Source: Zymoseptoria tritici IPO323
Lineage: Eukaryota; Ascomycota; Dothideomycetes; Mycosphaerellales; Mycosphaerellaceae
Direction of reading: 5' to 3'
DNA: 64,000 bases
Assembly: GCF_000219625.1 (NCBI RefSeq)
Contig: NC_018218.1
Location: 868,001 to 932,000, forward strand
Translations under genes and position numbers: made by a program
Shown: piece after piece, positions 63,530 to 64,000 of the stretch
Layout of the letters: the number at the start of each line of letters is the position of its first letter
How positions within the stretch are numbered: the stretch's first letter is position 1
Notes under the pieces: generated by a model
What the model was told of the DNA's origin: nothing
The model's database searches: none
What the model saw: the letters and a program-made list of their open reading frames with translations, nothing else

Positions 63530-64000
63530 ATGAAGGCACTGCTCACGACCTTATTCCTGACCGACGCCGCTCTCGCCTTTCCATGGGTTCCGAAAGCTGC
63601 AGGCGTGGACTCGTCCATACTTGAACCTCGCCAACAAAAGGGCGTGGGTCCTGGCAGCGAGGCTCAATGTCCTTTCAACCCGAATCACGAACCCGCTGTA
63701 CCTTTCAATCCTAAATACCCATACAACAATGCGAGAAATGGCATCAAGGGCAACGAGAAGGGAGGTTACCGAGTGCCGGCTGAGGGCGATCACGCCCATC
63801 GCTACATCGCACCGACTGCAAAGGACATTCGCGGACCCTGTCCAGGTATGAAGAGCGCAAACGCTACCAACCACAACCGAGCGAGTCGCTGACATGTAGT
63901 GTTCCAGGACTAAACACGGCTGCCAACCATGGCTTCCTCGCGAGGGATGGTATCACGACTTATGCGGAGCTCGTGGACATGCAACAGAACGTGTACAATG
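63530..64000 (+). CDS. Secreted heme-thiolate peroxygenase / chloroperoxidase family, partial
   Basis: The window cuts this gene at its 3' side. Exon 1 (63530-63845) encodes a signal peptide (MKALLTTLFLTDAALA) and a propeptide-like segment ending ILEPRQ. It continues with the mature start (CPFNPNHEPAVPFNPKYPYNN) and DIRGPCPG. The PCP motif provides the proximal heme-thiolate ligand, Cys104. A 62-bp intron (GTATGA...TTCCAG) leads into exon 2 from 63908, which reads LNTAANHGFLARDG, the second family hallmark. Members oxygenate or halogenate aromatic and aliphatic substrates with H2O2 outside the cell. The catalytic Glu and Mg-site residues (EGD/EHD type) would lie beyond the window. Confidence 0.9.

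Overview
The window is nuclear DNA of a filamentous ascomycete (Pezizomycotina, probably Dothideomycetes). The evidence is short GT-AG introns of 46-100 bp with CTAAC/CTAAT branch sites, a class III chitin synthase, a fungal MED1, a Ten1 telomere protein, a HET-domain protein, and transposons damaged by repeat-induced point mutation (RIP). The class-level placement is inference.

Positions 1-41.5 kb are ordinary gene-bearing sequence. In order: class III chitin synthase (-), a DUF218-like protein (+), four neighbouring low-complexity acidic/basic proteins that look like a local diverged family (6.1-11.2 kb, the first broken by an in-frame TAG), C1-tetrahydrofolate synthase (-) divergent from eIF3i (+), two cysteine-containing secreted proteins (-), ESCRT-III Snf7 (-) divergent from Ten1 (+), a HET protein (+), a gene-poor stretch with one weak cysteine-rich candidate, glutamine synthetase (+), Mediator subunit 1 (+), a 4-kb gene-poor stretch with decayed tandem repeats, a secreted LIP-type lipase (+) and a flavocytochrome b2-type lactate dehydrogenase (+).

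Positions 41,523-62,664 are one nested transposon block with abrupt edges. The base layer is a DNA transposon with imperfect 54-bp terminal inverted repeats and a 9-bp target duplication, about 7.2 kb once insertions are removed. A Ty3/Gypsy chromovirus (42,148-56,051, minus strand, 170-bp LTRs, 5-bp duplication GGTAG) sits in its plus-strand gene. A second chromovirus (47,005-53,343, plus strand, 275-bp LTRs, 5-bp duplication CTATC) sits in the reverse transcriptase of the first. A 752-bp insert (44,503-45,254) flanked by an 11-bp direct repeat has largely escaped RIP. All other layers have many premature stops and depletion of CA/TG.

The most unusual feature is in the base DNA transposon. 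Its two opposite-strand genes are cut by a dense series of about 46-83 bp GT-AG introns. Almost every intron consists of a 12-bp repeat in strict phase: an 8-bp palindrome of the form AAYRYRTT (typically AACATGTT) followed by 4 variable bases. The repeat often carries the CTAAC branch site. This looks like a family of introner-like elements with tandem-repeat architecture.

After the block, 62.7-64 kb returns to normal composition and ends inside a secreted heme-thiolate peroxygenase/chloroperoxidase gene (+).
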